From Diplolepis rosae (lineage: Eukaryota > Arthropoda > Insecta > Hymenoptera > Diplolepididae), in assembly GCA_030998225.1 (NCBI GenBank), contig JAPYXD010000608.1, positions 898,501 to 962,500 of the forward strand: a stretch of DNA of 64,000 nucleotides, read 5' to 3'. Position 1 is the first letter of the stretch. Every line of letters starts with the position of its first letter. Of this stretch, positions 45,548-57,200 are shown piece by piece. The translations under genes were made by a program, and so were the position numbers. The notes under the pieces are model-generated. The model was not told the origin of the DNA. It made no database searches and was given only the letters and a program-made list of their open reading frames with translations.

Positions 45548-45979
45548 AGTTGGCAGATTTTTAAATAAATGCTTGCATCCATGTGTTTTATCGAGCTCAC
45601 ATCTTGCTAATCTGAAACTTTGACTGGTTTAAATTCATTTAATAAGGGTCTCAAACTGTCAAGATATGAATTCAATGCCTCCAACTGATGCAAAAATGTA
45701 CATTAAAGATATCAAATAGAAAAAAATAAAACATATGCCCACAGATACACTTTTAAGTAAATGTGGACGTCAGGTTAAGAAAGAAATAAAAAAGCAATTA
45801 AGGTTGTATGGATGAAATTAGGAAAAGTAAATGAACATCCTTATGGTAACTTCTGGTCTCAATGCATTAGTACGACAAATTTTTAAATTCCATTTGTTGC
45901 ATCTATAAAAAAAATATTTAAAATATTAATAATTGGTAAACATGTTTCCACGAGAAAACAAGAAATTAAAATATAAAAA

Positions 45980-46800
45980 GAATTACCTCCAGCGGATCTT
46001 GATTTATCCTGCCAGTAAGTACATGTATTCGCATTTATATTCGGATATTAAATAAGAGGTTAAATCAATCGTCGACAGCAAGGTTATTCGTATTCCCTCC
46101 GCAGTGTTTTCAGTCAAAAAATTATCCCTGGTTAAACTTCCATCCTTTACGCGTTGTTCCCATGCATCTAACCATTCGAGAAAATTCGTAATTATCTATA
46201 AAAGAAATCATAATTGTAAATGTAAATATTACACCGTAAAACTAAGTATCAAAATAAAAGTGTGCTTATAATCCAAATATAGCTTACGGGTGTTTATAAA
46301 AATATTAATTATCTTCAACCTTTAAATCTTTCCTTGACAGTTTAAGGCCGTCCGTCTTCCGACTTCAGGTTATTCAGAACGTCAAATAAATCATTGAAGC
46401 GTTCACAAAAATTCGCAGTAGCTTCGCAATTTTCTAATCCAGGATCATAAGCTTTATAATATCGTAATCCTTTTGCTATATACTTACTAAGAATCTGCAA
46501 ATATAAATATTATTGGTTGAAGCAGCAGTCACACATTCAAAAAATAAATCCAAATTAAAACGATACCTGCACTGCATATGGTACTCTCATTTTTGAAAAA
46601 ATATTCAATATTAAATGGTTATAGATAATGGATATGGAAGTAGTCCCAATTAATAGCTGGATCTTCAGGTGATACCTGTAATTAAATATTTAAATATCAA
46701 ACAAAGAGACAAATTACCGCAACACAGTATGAAGCAAGGATATTAATAGAAAGTTTTTTTCACGACAGGAAAGTAACGACTGAAATTCTAAAAGAAAATA
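45980..46800 (-). pseudogene. P-like transposase, middle exons
   Basis: Three coding blocks with intron-like gaps. 46,800-46,570 ends KMRVPYAVQ before a GTATCG donor. 46,498-46,350: LSKYIAKGLRYYKAYDPGL and NCEATANFCERFNDLFDVLN. 46,200-45,990: NFLEWLDAWEQRVKDGSL, NTAEGIRITLLSTIDL and INQDPLE. All follow the P-transposase order toward the C-terminus. A stop falls after SEDGRP in the second block. Confidence 0.75.
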
Positions 46801-46802
46801 CT

Positions 46803-47380
46803 ATATCTTCAATTGAGCTTTCTTATTCTCCATTCGATTTCGGACGTTTTTCATCAAGTGACAAATATCAGAAAATGCGAAAAGTTTACGTTTCTCATCA
46901 GTTGGGTGCATGAACCAATTTCTGGCTTTTCCCTTTTTGCCCGTCATTCCAAATTCTGTCAAAAACTTCCGGTTTGTGTTTGCATCATCAAACTCCACAT
47001 CATGCATTATTGCACCTGCTTTTTCGAGCAAGACTACAGCTTGCACAATTAGTTTTGCTAAGAAAATTCCTGGGGTGAGTCCTTTACTCGTGAAGACTGC
47101 GATCGGTTGAGAATAATTATCATAAAGAGGCTGAAACATTAATACCAGTCCGTGGTCTGCTTTATCTGTAATGCCAGCTTCAGTCTCATTAGTGCCAAAA
47201 TCTTGTAAGGCTTTGTGAATCATATTCTTTTCATCCAATGCAATGTTCTTTCTTGCTACGATTTCATCAAGGAGTAGTAATCCGTGTCGTTGTAATAATG
47301 ATTTCGCATCAAAATATATTTTGAGGATTTCAAAAAATTTTGGATCAAAACCACACGAAGTGTCAATCATCGACAAATAC
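46803..47380 (-). pseudogene. P-like transposase, catalytic core exon
   Basis: Acceptor TTACATACAG precedes YLSMIDTSCGFDPKFFEI. Then HGLLLLDEIVARKNIALD, KADHGLVLMFQPLYDNY, KGLTPGIFLAKLIVQAVVLL, HDVEFDDANTNRKFLTEFG and SDICHLMKNVRNR. This is the RNase H-fold catalytic part of P-element/THAP9 transposases (cut-and-paste transposition); the Asp-bearing LLLDE and DDANTNR segments are where family catalytic or conserved acids lie. This exon itself has no stop. Confidence 0.88.
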
Positions 47381-47470
47381 CTGTATGTAAGCAAGTACAA
47401 TTTATTTATACACATATCTGAATTTAAATCTGAGTAATATAATTAAAGATGATAAGATATACATACTTAC

Positions 47471-48284
47471 GAATAGTCCTACTGCAAGGTAGTACAATAA
47501 AGTGGTTTTCGCGTAAAAAGGTGTAAGTTGTAGGCGATTTCATGTGTAAGAGAAGACACAGCATCAACCAATCCTCTGACTATCTTCGGTTTTTAGGATT
47601 TTTTAGTTTGGATGCTTGAAAGATTTCTCTAATGGCAAGACATTCATTCGCAGGTATTTTTTGTTCTTCTAAGATTTTTTCAATCGACGAATTACAAATT
47701 TCTGACATTCTCACTTGATATCGGAAAACACCAATTTGAGATCTAAGTGTTGCTTGATTAGATTCTATTTTATGTGCTCTTCTTCTTAAAAAATTAACTT
47801 TTTCCTTCTCAATTGTGCTCAAATTAAAAAATTTGATTCTTTTTGTATTTCTTATGCTTTCGATATTATTCAAGTATCTTCTTTTTCGAAAAATTGTTTC
47901 TGCTGCACGTTTGCATGCCTTGCACACGTTGTTGCCTACCTTACTAGATTCCTCTTCATTTAAAACATACTCACATGAATTGTGCCTAAGAAAACCTTCT
48001 TTATCCCTATATATGTAACAGAATTTGAAATACTTTCGTTATGCCCTGGATTGGCACATCCGTTGCAGACTTTCCATCTATCCACCACATTTATCAGCTT
48101 TTCTACATCATGCTCTGAGGATACTTTATTTGCAATTCCCATTTTTTGCAAATCCACGGCCTTCCAAAAAATAGCAAGCCACACCACCAGATTATCTTTA
48201 ATAACTACTTGCTTCATTAAAAGCTGGTTCAATAACTCCTTTAACAAATTTATGCAAGTTTTATTGTGAAATCTTTTATTAGTT
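47471..48284 (-). pseudogene. P-like transposase, Cys-rich and coiled-coil region
   Basis: From 48,284: KVCNGCANPGHNES, then in another frame NSCEYVLNEEESS and VCKACKRAAETIFRKRR, a heptad-rich stretch through RRRAHKIESNQATLRSQIG, and after a TAG (47,580-47,582) SEDWLMLCLLLHMKSPTTYT and REN...PCSRTI before a GTAAGT donor. P transposases have a coiled-coil dimer region and this MKSPTTY/PCSRTIRRY-type junction. A CxxC...CxxC zinc-like arrangement is unusual and worth checking. At least one frameshift and one stop. Confidence 0.75.
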
Positions 48285-48547
48285 TTACATGTTTAATATT
48301 ATAAATAAGGACATGTAGCTGGTTTTTTATAACATTTTTACCACAATGTTTATATTTTCAAATTCTTTTTTTTTCATTGGAAAAAAGATTGTAGTTTGAA
48401 AGGTTTGAAATTGATAACCACGAGTACCTCAGAAGCAAGAAAAAAATTATCTCATAAAAAAAGATGACGGAAAAGAGTCTTCACATTTTAAAGAGATAAT
48501 TACATATTTATCCGAAACAGACTATAAATGTTTAAAACCTTATTTAC

Positions 48548-48784
48548 CTTCGAAATAACAGTTCCATCCGGTCCTTGTACTTCGGATATCCAAACTATAT
48601 CCTCAGGATAAAAATGTTTTTCGCAAACAGGGTGCTTATACCTCAAAACAATATCGTCTCTTAAGATAGCCCTTTGCCATAATGCAATTATAGCTGGATC
48701 TTTAAGCACAAGAAAAAAGTGAAAACTCCCCGGATTGTTGTCATATCCTGAGTTGCAACCAGGAGCTATACACTTATATTCCAT
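48548..48784 (-). CDS. P-like transposase, THAP DNA-binding exon
   Basis: From ATG 48,784: MEYKCIAPGCNSGY, FHFFLVLKDP, LWQRAI, VCEKHFYPEDI. CxxxxC and CxxH with the conserved Trp and HF make a complete THAP zinc finger, which in P transposase recognises the subterminal sites. Donor GTAAAT follows VISK. No break in this exon. An upstream in-frame ATG (48,811) would add nine residues; the shorter start puts the first Cys at residue 5, as is usual for THAP proteins. Confidence 0.85.
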
Positions 48785-48951
48785 TGTTTCAACGCTTATT
48801 AAAAAGCACACTTAGTAAAAAGCACCAAATATTCACTATAGGATACACATAACAAACACGCTGCTTGTTTTCTTAAATAAATTTCTTCGTGAAGACCGTT
48901 AAAACATTGTTTTAAAACAATTTTTGATGTTTTGCCCATACAAAGCAATGG

Positions 48952-49022
48952 AAAAGTCAGCCGTCCTGATCGGAGCGCCATCTCTTGGATTAGTTTTACC
49001 TCCTCTACCGCGCCGGATGCTA
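48952..49022. repeat. Right subterminal inverted repeat of the P-like element
   Basis: Partner of 42,596-42,668. It lies ~165 bp upstream of the THAP exon start, where the promoter should be. Confidence 0.75.
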
Positions 49023-49235
49023 ACATCTTCAGAAAAGTGAGGGCGATGCATGGGGTTGGTAAGAAGTTATCTGCTATACACACATGTATAGTCGCTTTCT
49101 TATGCGACGTTGACAAATTTAAATACTACGTGAAGCAAATGAGAAAAAGTACTCATTTGATTAGCTACGTATCGACAGTACTACCTTAAGCCAATCATAT
49201 AGTGTAATTTACAAAGTAAAGCCTTATTAACAATA

Positions 49236-49454
49236 CTCCCAGATCGTGGATGGAATTTACTCCCTCCACTCTACCAGTTTATTGCAAAAAAAACAATTTT
49301 TAAAATATAATTTGGGGAGATTTTTGAAGTATATTACTTTTTCAAGTTGTTTTTTAATTACATTTGAAAGTTTGCCCAAATTATACTTGAAAAATTGCTT
49401 TCTTTCAATTAAATGTCAAAATGGAGGAGGTAAATTCCATCCACGATCTGGGAG
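49236..49454. mobile_element. Full-length hairpin MITE
   Basis: CTCCCAGATCGTGGATGGAA and on through TTTAC at the left (25 bases) pair perfectly with 49,430-49,454. The pairing continues inward (TCCAC..., AACAATTTTTAAAATATAAT-like against its inverse), so the whole 219 bp folds on itself. The ends are outside the P-like element by ~47 bp. Confidence 0.85.
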
Positions 49455-50004
49455 CACTGCTTATTAATGTATAATCGGTAAATTTGACATATGCAAAAAA
49501 ACTCAGTTATTAGCACATTACTACAATTTGGATAGTTGCAAATAATAGAATTAATATACTAATTAAGTATAACTTTAATCAACCCGACTCTTAGGTTAGT
49601 ACTTCAGTCCTCATTTCACAGTTACAATGCCAAATAATGGGGGAGGGAAGGGGCGGGGCTTCCACTAAATTTACAATTTAAAATTCAATAAAAGAGACTC
49701 GGAATCTAACTTTCCTGCATTCGAAAAGGGAAAATTTTAATAGACCATATTCTCAAATTTTCGCTTATTTGGTATTCGGCGATATTCATTCAATTTACTC
49801 TAAACATCTTTGCCATAATATTGACAATAATAATTACAATAATAAATACAATTTTGCAAACCTTTCTAACATCAAACTTGGCTCTATAAAAAAACACAAT
49901 TCCTAAAAACTCGTACCTTACAACACAACTCGCATTATGCAAATTCAAAATCACAATTCAAAATGTTTAATAACTGATTAAATAATTTGATTTGAATAAT
50001 TTGA
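49455..50004. other. AT-rich spacer
   Basis: A G-rich patch GGGGGAGGGAAGGGGCGGGG at 49,638 stands out; no gene. Confidence 0.5.
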
Positions 50005-50540
50005 AGGGTCTACCCACATTACCAATTCCAAAGAAGCCAGAACTCAACGGAGACAGGTTATTTTAGATGAAAATGAGTATTATGAAGCAACAGAAGGCAT
50101 ACTGTATGGGCCAGGCATCGCTGATTATGATTTTAATTGTTTTTTTGTTTTTGCAAGAAACGGTGAAAAAAGCACGTTTTCTTTCTCTTTTCGAAAAATG
50201 TCCACGAATTTGTTATTTTTGCAAAAATAAAAAATCGTATGATATGCGCTAGAGCCATTAATATACTGAATCTAAAACTGTGTGATTTTTTTGTTTCAAA
50301 CAATCTATCTCCGAGATTTCATTAACAGCGCACATCTGTCTACTTTTTTGAGGACCTATGATTCACCACCATTTTCATCTATAAAAAGTGTCTAAAATAA
50401 ATTTAAGAAAACTTATTTATGTATTGTAAGAATGTATTTACTTAGCCTCACAATTTTCATATCAATATCTATAATATAAACTTCTGAAAAAAATATTCAT
50501 GAAAATAGCCTTTTTTCAGGGTCTGATGTAGGTAGACCCC
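50005..50540. mobile_element. TTAA MITE D
   Basis: Right flank TTAA (50,541-50,544), left flank TTGA. Ends AGGGTCTACCCACATTA-like and its inverse TGATGTAGGTAGACCCC. Outer GGGTCTAC fits the A/B/C family. Small frames inside are AT-driven. Confidence 0.72.
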
Positions 50541-50559
50541 TTAATCTCTAGCAAATGAT

Positions 50560-50975
50560 AACACTGTACTACATTTTCGAACTTTTTTTTGGCACTTGAC
50601 CAATGATAACTGACTTCGATAGGTTTTTTCCCCTAGAATTTTACTCAGGATCCTTTGCATTACTTAAAAAGACTGTAGAAACTGCTTTTAAAGCATTCCA
50701 AGCTCTCTATTCTTTTTGATTCAATGCACTTTTGAAGTTGCAATCTTTTTCAGATAACAAAATCTGGACTTGTCTTTCTTCATGGCTTTTATTAAGTTTT
50801 TTACTAAGGCTAACTTGATATAGAGCGGTGGTAAAATGATTTTTCCAGTATCTACAATAGGTTTTTGGATAACATTTTTCTGTCCTATAGAAAAAGCATT
50901 GTGGACAGGCCAGTCTTTCTTCACATAATGAAGATTTCTAGAACGGTTACCCTATTCGCATAAGAAACAACCTTA
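50560..50975 (-). pseudogene. Fragment of a widespread arthropod repeat-encoded protein
   Basis: The minus-strand frame 50,924-50,721 reads KKDWPVHNAFSIGQKNVIQK, then ILPPLYIKLALVKNLIKAM. Upstream (to ~50,970) FLCE and downstream, in another frame, AWNALKAVSTVFLSNAKDPE. I recognise this order (W-P-R...GxKN...LLPPLHIKLGLMK...AWxAFxxV) as a very common uncharacterised protein in arthropod and other invertebrate genomes, probably carried by a mobile element. I cannot name the element. Stops and frame changes break it. Confidence 0.6.
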
Positions 50976-51315
50976 ATTTTAATTTTGAAGATAGAAGATA
51001 GATTTAAGGAGGTTAGGTTGTATTTTTCGAAATAATGAGGGACTACTATTTTGCGTCACGTATCGGATAAACAATATTTATTAAGAATAGTAGTATTTAG
51101 AAAGTTCGGGGCTTTATATTGCACCCCGGGCAACCTAAAATTTACATTTTGTCATAAAATGTCCTAATTAGGATTTGTAGACTTCATTGAGGCGCAAATA
51201 ATTTTACATGTCAACCATTTTGTCGTATCCCACATATTTTGGTTCGAAAATTGAATTTAAAAAATAAAACGAAAAATATAAATAAAATATATTTATAAAA
51301 TATAAATGTAAAAAT
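50976..51315. other. AT-rich spacer
   Basis: Nothing recognised. Confidence 0.45.
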
Positions 51316-51319
51316 ACAT

Positions 51320-52792
51320 GAGGCAGAATTTTTCAAGTGATACCACCCCAAAAAATGAAGTTATCTGATCGGGCTTGAAGTTTGGCTGATTGGAGTCCTA
51401 TTTGATGGTACTTCTTACAAAAAAATTTTTTCGTTTTAACAAATATTTGCTGAAATAGGGGGCGTGTCAAATTCAGACTTTTGATAGAAAGCTCTTCTTC
51501 AAACGAATATAACTTATTTCTTTTTGCATAAAGCAAAATTTTACTTCATATGTTTTCTTCAGTCTTTTTTGTGATTCTTCAACGGGTTCTAATCATTTTT
51601 GAAAAAAATCAAAAATTGACCTCCATTTTCGAAAAACAAAAATAAATTTGACTTCTTCTCAAATTTGGATCCACTTTTTTTAAATCATCTAGTTAAAAGC
51701 TGATATTTTTTCCTATAAAATAGCAAAATTTCAGGATGGCGTTTTTTTTTATTTTTGAGCAATAGTGCGATGAATAACTGGATGCTCCGCCAGAGCTGAA
51801 GCTGCGCGACCGTTCGCTACCGTCTTCACGCTGGGGAACTCGTAGAGCACCCCCAAGCTAATTTTTTACATTGCATAATATCAAACGCAGTTAGTGTAAC
51901 TGCTCTCTGCACTTACAGAGTTGGGACTGTCATTGTTAAGTTACAAGTTACAATGCCTTAATTGCAGTTAGTGTAAGAATAATTTGAAATACGTTTTGAA
52001 AATTAAATCTATTGTATTTATATCTAGTTTTCTTATGAGAAACAGAAATAGTGGAATTCTAGTGGTAGCAGTGACGAAGCAACGAAACAAATGAAGACAA
52101 ATGAAGAAACAAATGGACAAAGAAAATAACCCTGTCACGTGATAAAATATCATATATTTAAATTTTGAAGTAAGGTTTCTAAACATCACACATGTATTTC
52201 ACAGAGACCAGTTACACTAACCGCGTATGATATTAATTAATGTGAAAAATTAGCTTAAGGGTGTTCTACGGGTTCCCCGGCGTGAAGACGGTAGCTAACG
52301 GTCACGCGGCCTCAGGTCCGGCGGAGGATCCGGTTATTCATCGCACAATTATTCGAAAACAAAAAAAAACCCATCTTCAAATTTTTCTATTTTATAGGAA
52401 AAATTCTCAGCTTATTAACTAGATGATTTAAAAAAAAATGGATCCAAATTTGAGAAAAAGTAAAATTTATTTTTGTTTTTCGAAAATGGAGGTCAATTTT
52501 TGATTTTTTTCAAAAATGATTAGAACCCGTTGAAGAATCACGAAAAAGACTGGAGAAAACATATGAAGTAAAATTTTGCTTTATGCAAAAAGAAATAAGT
52601 TATATTCGTTTGAAGAAGAACTTTCTATCAAAAGTCTGATTTTGACACGCCCCCTATTTCAGCAAATATTTGTTAAAACGAAAAAATTTGTTTGTAGGAA
52701 GTACCATCAAATAGGAGTCCAGTCAGCCAAACTTTAAGCCCGATCAGATGACTTTGCTTTTAGGGCTGGTATCACTTGAGAAATCATGCCCC
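51320..52792. mobile_element. 1.47-kb palindromic foldback element
   Basis: Arms 51,320-51,909 and 52,203-52,792 are both 590 bp and inverted, with identity that looks above 90%. Landmarks: TCAAGTGATACCA, GGGGGCGTGTCAAATTCAGA-like, TTGAAGAATCACGAAAAAGA. The ends are G(A/G)GGCA. ACAT flanks both ends (51,316-51,319 and 52,793-52,796), a possible 4-bp target duplication. The ~290-bp centre has no gene. The inner arms are GC-rich (CGTGAAGACGGTAGC). Confidence 0.88.
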
Positions 52793-52796
52793 ACAT

Positions 52797-55440
52797 CCTG
52801 TTTAAATTTTTTTTTAAGAACTTGCAGTGTTACAAGCGTGTCAAGGCGGCCAAATTTTTCCAAACATCTGATATAAAATTACTACATAAATTCGCATGCC
52901 ACTTGAAGCGCCCGTAACCGAGCACCTTGACAAGGCCGCTGATGCAGCTTATCGTTGCTCGGGTCAAAAAACTTTTAGCAGATGGTTGGTTCTGGAAGGA
53001 AATTCCTAATTATGTAATATATTGTGTTATTAATATTAATATTATTATTAATATTATTACTATTATATTATTAATGTTGTGTATTATATTATGCATTGTA
53101 TTATAGTGATATTATGTATTAATATATATATATGTGTATACATATTAATGTACATACAGGCTCGTGCACCTGCGTATGAATATGAGTACACGTTTACGGG
53201 TGAATACGAATAATTATAACCACAGTTTTTCATGCGAGTGGCCTGTCACATTAACGCACAAATTGTAATTTCAGAAGTATCTAAAATAAATCTAAAATAA
53301 GTAATGTAACAGCGCAAAAGGCTGAAGAAGCATCAAAACAACGCTAATCCACCGAAAGTTAATGCCTGATGTTTTAAATGAATGTAAATTCAGGAAAACA
53401 TTAATCAACATTATAAGTATTTTTACTGGAAGGTGGAAGCAAGAAGAGAGAACGCGAGAGGGTAAGAGAGAGGAAGGGAGAGAGATATCCAGCGCGCGTA
53501 CACTCCTGCACTGTACAGCACTATAGCTTTCTGCCGTTTGTCAATTCCTCTCTTCGTTCGCCCATGCACATGCCCCATATACCCGTCTCTTTTGGAAACA
53601 TTTTGATGTGCTCTGCTGTACATCCCGAGGCTAGCATACATTCCATATTCACACTTCCTTCTCGTGCGCCTATCCTTACTTAGATGCTTTAGTCAACTGA
53701 TCTCCCATAGCAAAGGCCACGTGCTTTTTGTAATTAAAACCTAAAGGCTTATCTCAATATTTAAATGATTATGTTAAGGCTTTTTATTTCATATAATAAT
53801 TATAAGCCTAGACTAATTAAATATATTTCAATTTAGTATGAAATATATTAGAAACTAAAATCGTTTCTACAACTTGATGACGATGCATCAAATACTAAAA
53901 ATCGATGAGCGCATTTCCTTTCTCACGATAAGTGTGGAAATAAGGGAGAAATGTTTGACATCTAGAAATCAGCAAATGGTGCAATAACTGAATCAGCACG
54001 GTGCAAAGTCCATTTACATTCCTAAAATTTCCTTACCATTATTTCCCTTGTCCAATCATAGATTCCTTAATCATCAAAAAACCCTACCATGTTCTCCTCG
54101 CGATAAACCTGTAGAGTTCTAAATTTCTCGGACATTTAAAATCCGGTCACGTTCTAGTGACTGTCGCCGTCATTTTAAGACAACTTGAGAATTTACAGAG
54201 AATTTAAGGGAATTTTGCCATACCTTCACCAATATTTTCTTTATCATTAAACCTTATAATATTGTAATTTTATTTCCAAATACTATGAATTGCAATAGTG
54301 AAGGTTTCATAAAAATAAACTACGAAAAATGTCAAGTTTTATCGGAATTCAATATCAACAAATTTTTTTTTTATAGCCATTATATTAAATTCAAACATAA
54401 AGAACAAGTAATTCAAGTTTTCTTCGCACAAATTACGCTTTGATTTAAATAATTGTTTGACAGTTTCAGGACAGTTTATGTAATTTTTTTAGTGCTCTAT
54501 TTGTCGAGTGGAATGCTTTCTGTACATCTGATCACAGTATTTGCACTTGAAAGAAGCTTTATTTTGTTTATCAATAATTTTTTTTTTTTAATTCCAAACT
54601 ATATTATCTATTATATTTATTATATCTATTATATTTATCAAAAACAATTGAAAGCTTGAACCGTTACGAAAAAATATTTTTAAATTCTCATAAATTCTCG
54701 AAGAGCACATTCATCAGAGAAATTCTCAGTCATATTCTCGTGCTCCCAGACATATTCTCGGTCACATAAACTCTTTAGAACTCTATGAACCAGTAAAACA
54801 GATCAACGCCAAGCCAAATTTGCAGTTACTCGAGCAATCCGGTACTAACCGGAACTACTCGGACAGTAGAGAATATACTTTTCTCTACTTTGCCCATCCG
54901 CGGTTCGGTACCATCGCGTCCTATCACCTGGCTAGTTGATTAAGCTTCGTAAAATACCTAGTTCAGAGCTTCAAATTGGGGATCGCGTTTGGGCGGACGT
55001 TAACAATAAAAAAGTCTGCAACCGAATAGAAGCAACAAAATTAATTTAATCGTCGGCGGACTATCTACAGTCCAATCCCAGTTTTTCGCGGTTTTCCTTC
55101 ACCAAAATAAAACGGCACAAAGCAGCGAGAAATCGCAGAAAATTAATACTACCGAATCGCAAAACGGTAGTGATACTCGTTTACCTTTACTTTTGGCGCT
55201 AATAACTCACGCCCGGTAAAACGCTCGCCGCGTGTGGAAGCGCCCAGATTGCGCGCGAGGCCGCGCAAGGCTCTTCAAAATTCAATAACTTCCGAATCAA
55301 TGATACAGCCATTTTGATTCAATCGTCATATTTTATACCAGACTTCAAAGAATCTAAATCCACGAAAAAAATTCAAAAGGGGCCAAATTTGGAAAAAACG
55401 ATTTTGCGTTTATTTCTTTACTTTCGTGTGTTAAAAAATA
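52797..55440. other. AT-rich region without recognised genes
   Basis: Contains an (ATT)n-like stretch at 53,028-53,120 and a GAGA-rich patch at 53,440-53,485. A GC-rich patch lies at 55,190-55,270. A 68-codon frame at 54,453 ends in an ATT microsatellite and is not credible. Confidence 0.5.
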
Positions 55441-55879
55441 TGTAAACAATTTATTCGCAACAATCTCTGTAAAGAAGAGTCAAAACCCTAACTTTCATAA
55501 TATGGAAAATTTTTCGTGCGAACAATTTTTTTCAAGATAAAAAGGCTTGAAAGTGCGCTTGCTATGTCAAAAATTTCATTTCTTAGAAAATTCGAAAAAT
55601 CGCATACTTGTAAACAATTTTTTTTTTTTGGCCAAACAAAAAAATACCTGTCTATTTATTGTTGATAAAGAACCGAAAAAAAATTATCTCGTTCAAATCT
55701 GCGACATCGACTGTCAATCTAATATCGAATGACTCATAAGTATAAAATCAGGATTGAGTTGACTTGTTTCTAATGAAGTTTGCAGTATATACCTTATACG
55801 TATATACTATACATAACAGGGTGCCTTTTGTAAAAGCTTTATATTTCTTTAAATTCATTTGTCATCACTATGAAAATTA

Positions 55880-56330
55880 TTCCGATTGATAAAAAATAAC
55901 CCATTATTTTTAACAAACAATTTCAACAACACTTATCTTGAGCAATCTCTAAATAGTTTTGTTCATAAAATTTTGTTTGTATATCGCATAGGTTTACCGG
56001 AAATTCGAATTTTTAATAACATTTTTCACGATTAAAATAATGACTACGTTTAATCAAAAAATGGTCAACAGAAAATTTGAATATTATTTTGAGGTGAACA
56101 ATATTACTTCTTAAAATTTTTTCATATCTTTCATTATTTATCCGGAAAACACAGTTTTCTATTTTTAACAAAGTTTCCTCGAGTAAAACAAAAACCGTGT
56201 GTTTTACCAAACAATGGTCAAAATAAAGTTTGTAAATCTTTTTGAGGTGAACAATTTTGCTTCTTAACAGTTTTTCGTATCTCGCATGGTTTGACCGGAA
56301 AATTGTTTGATTTTGTAAAAACCGTTTTTG
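55880..56330. repeat. Three tandem ~149-bp units
   Basis: ATCGCATAGGTTTACCGGAAA at 55,983, the equivalent CTTTCATTATTTATCCGGAAA at ~56,132 and CTCGCATGGTTTGACCGGAAA at 56,281 mark the units. TTTTGAGGTGAACAAT also recurs. Because one unit is close to 51 codons, the minus strand shows a repeated pseudo-protein (YEKLLRSKIVHL / YEKILRSNIVHL); I treat it as a by-product. Confidence 0.8.
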
Positions 56331-56384
56331 ATGGATAAAACTAGAATTGTTGATCAAAAGTGTCCATTTAACAAATTAGTCCTT

Positions 56385-56515
56385 TCTTTATGGGTCCCGA
56401 AAAAGTGTGCCAAAGAGCAATCCAATCCGATAATTCTTTCGAAAGTTATCGTGCTAACAACCAGACTACGCAGACAGACAGGTAGACAGACCTACAGACA
56501 CACCCCAGCAAACAG
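56385..56515 (+). repeat. Dispersed repeat with CAGA tail, copy 1
   Basis: GGTCCCGAAAAAGTGTGCCA through ATCCGATAATTCTTTCGAAAG and then (CAGACAGA)-type repeats. A diverged copy is at 57,117-57,200 with the same order. Arthropod genomes often carry this block at the end of non-LTR elements; the class is inference. Confidence 0.65.
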
Positions 56516-57116
56516 CACAAGATACAGAGAGAAAAAACAGAGCGTGTGAGAGGGAAAGAAAATTTGAACTAAGGAAGCCGTTTGATACTCTGTGTAAGAC
56601 GGTTTAAGACTCGGTGTGATTTTCTACGTTCTAATTACAATGATACATATAACTTCTAACTTGTCCATATGTCTCAAATTTGATCGGAAGTTGAGTAAAA
56701 TTACTTCAACTATTTTTCTCCGTGTATTTAACATTAATGGACGCAACTAGTTCTCATTCTAATCTGCATTGTACACAGTATAAGATTTTACCTAGGATAT
56801 ACCAAATAAGGTCCATTTAAAAAAAGGTACTGTACTGAAAGTATTTAAACTATGATTTATAAAACATTGTATACTCTATTAGTCGATCAAATATTTATTC
56901 ATAGAATTCATTTAGGAATAACCTGATCTAGCAATAGTTACTATCGCCATAGTACTCTAAAATGTAATACAGCACTCATCATAAGAATTATTTCGTTATT
57001 TTTCTCCGTGTAACACACTGCAATTTTTATAATTCCGGTTCAATAAAACCCAAAAAAGTCTCTAATTTTTTAGATTTTGGTCGGATATGGCTGGTTCATG
57101 GACTTGTCCTTACTTT

Positions 57117-57200
57117 TGGGCTCCGATAAAGTATTCCAAAGCTCAATCCGATAATTCTATTGAGAGTTATTGTGTCCACGGATACCGGACAGACAGATAA
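57117..57200 (+). repeat. Dispersed repeat with CAGA tail, copy 2
   Basis: GGGCTCCGATAAAGTATTCCA through CAATCCGATAATTCT and GGACAGACAGATA; see 56,385. Confidence 0.6.

Larger units (their letters stand above)
42130..49189 (-). mobile_element. P-element-like transposon, full length, inactive
   Basis: Perfect 17-bp ends TTAAGGTAGTACTGTCG (42,130-42,146) and its inverse (49,173-49,189). Subterminal inverted repeats: 42,596-42,668 and 48,952-49,022 share AGTCAGCCG, TGATCGGAGCGCCATCTCTT and GGATTAGTT in inverse order, like the internal inverted repeats that P transposase binds in Drosophila. Between them, on the minus strand, lies a split transposase gene (48,784-44,476). Nested inside are an inverted-repeat element (42,853-44,200) and a hairpin (45,455-45,547). 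An 8-bp target duplication, usual for P elements, was not found at either offset that I tried. Confidence 0.88.

Noticed and set aside
54453..54659. 68-residue hydrophobic frame
   Set aside because: Built from T-rich DNA and an ATT microsatellite.
56013..56357. 114-residue minus-strand frame with an internal repeat
   Set aside because: Explained by ~149-bp DNA tandem repeats; no start context or family.
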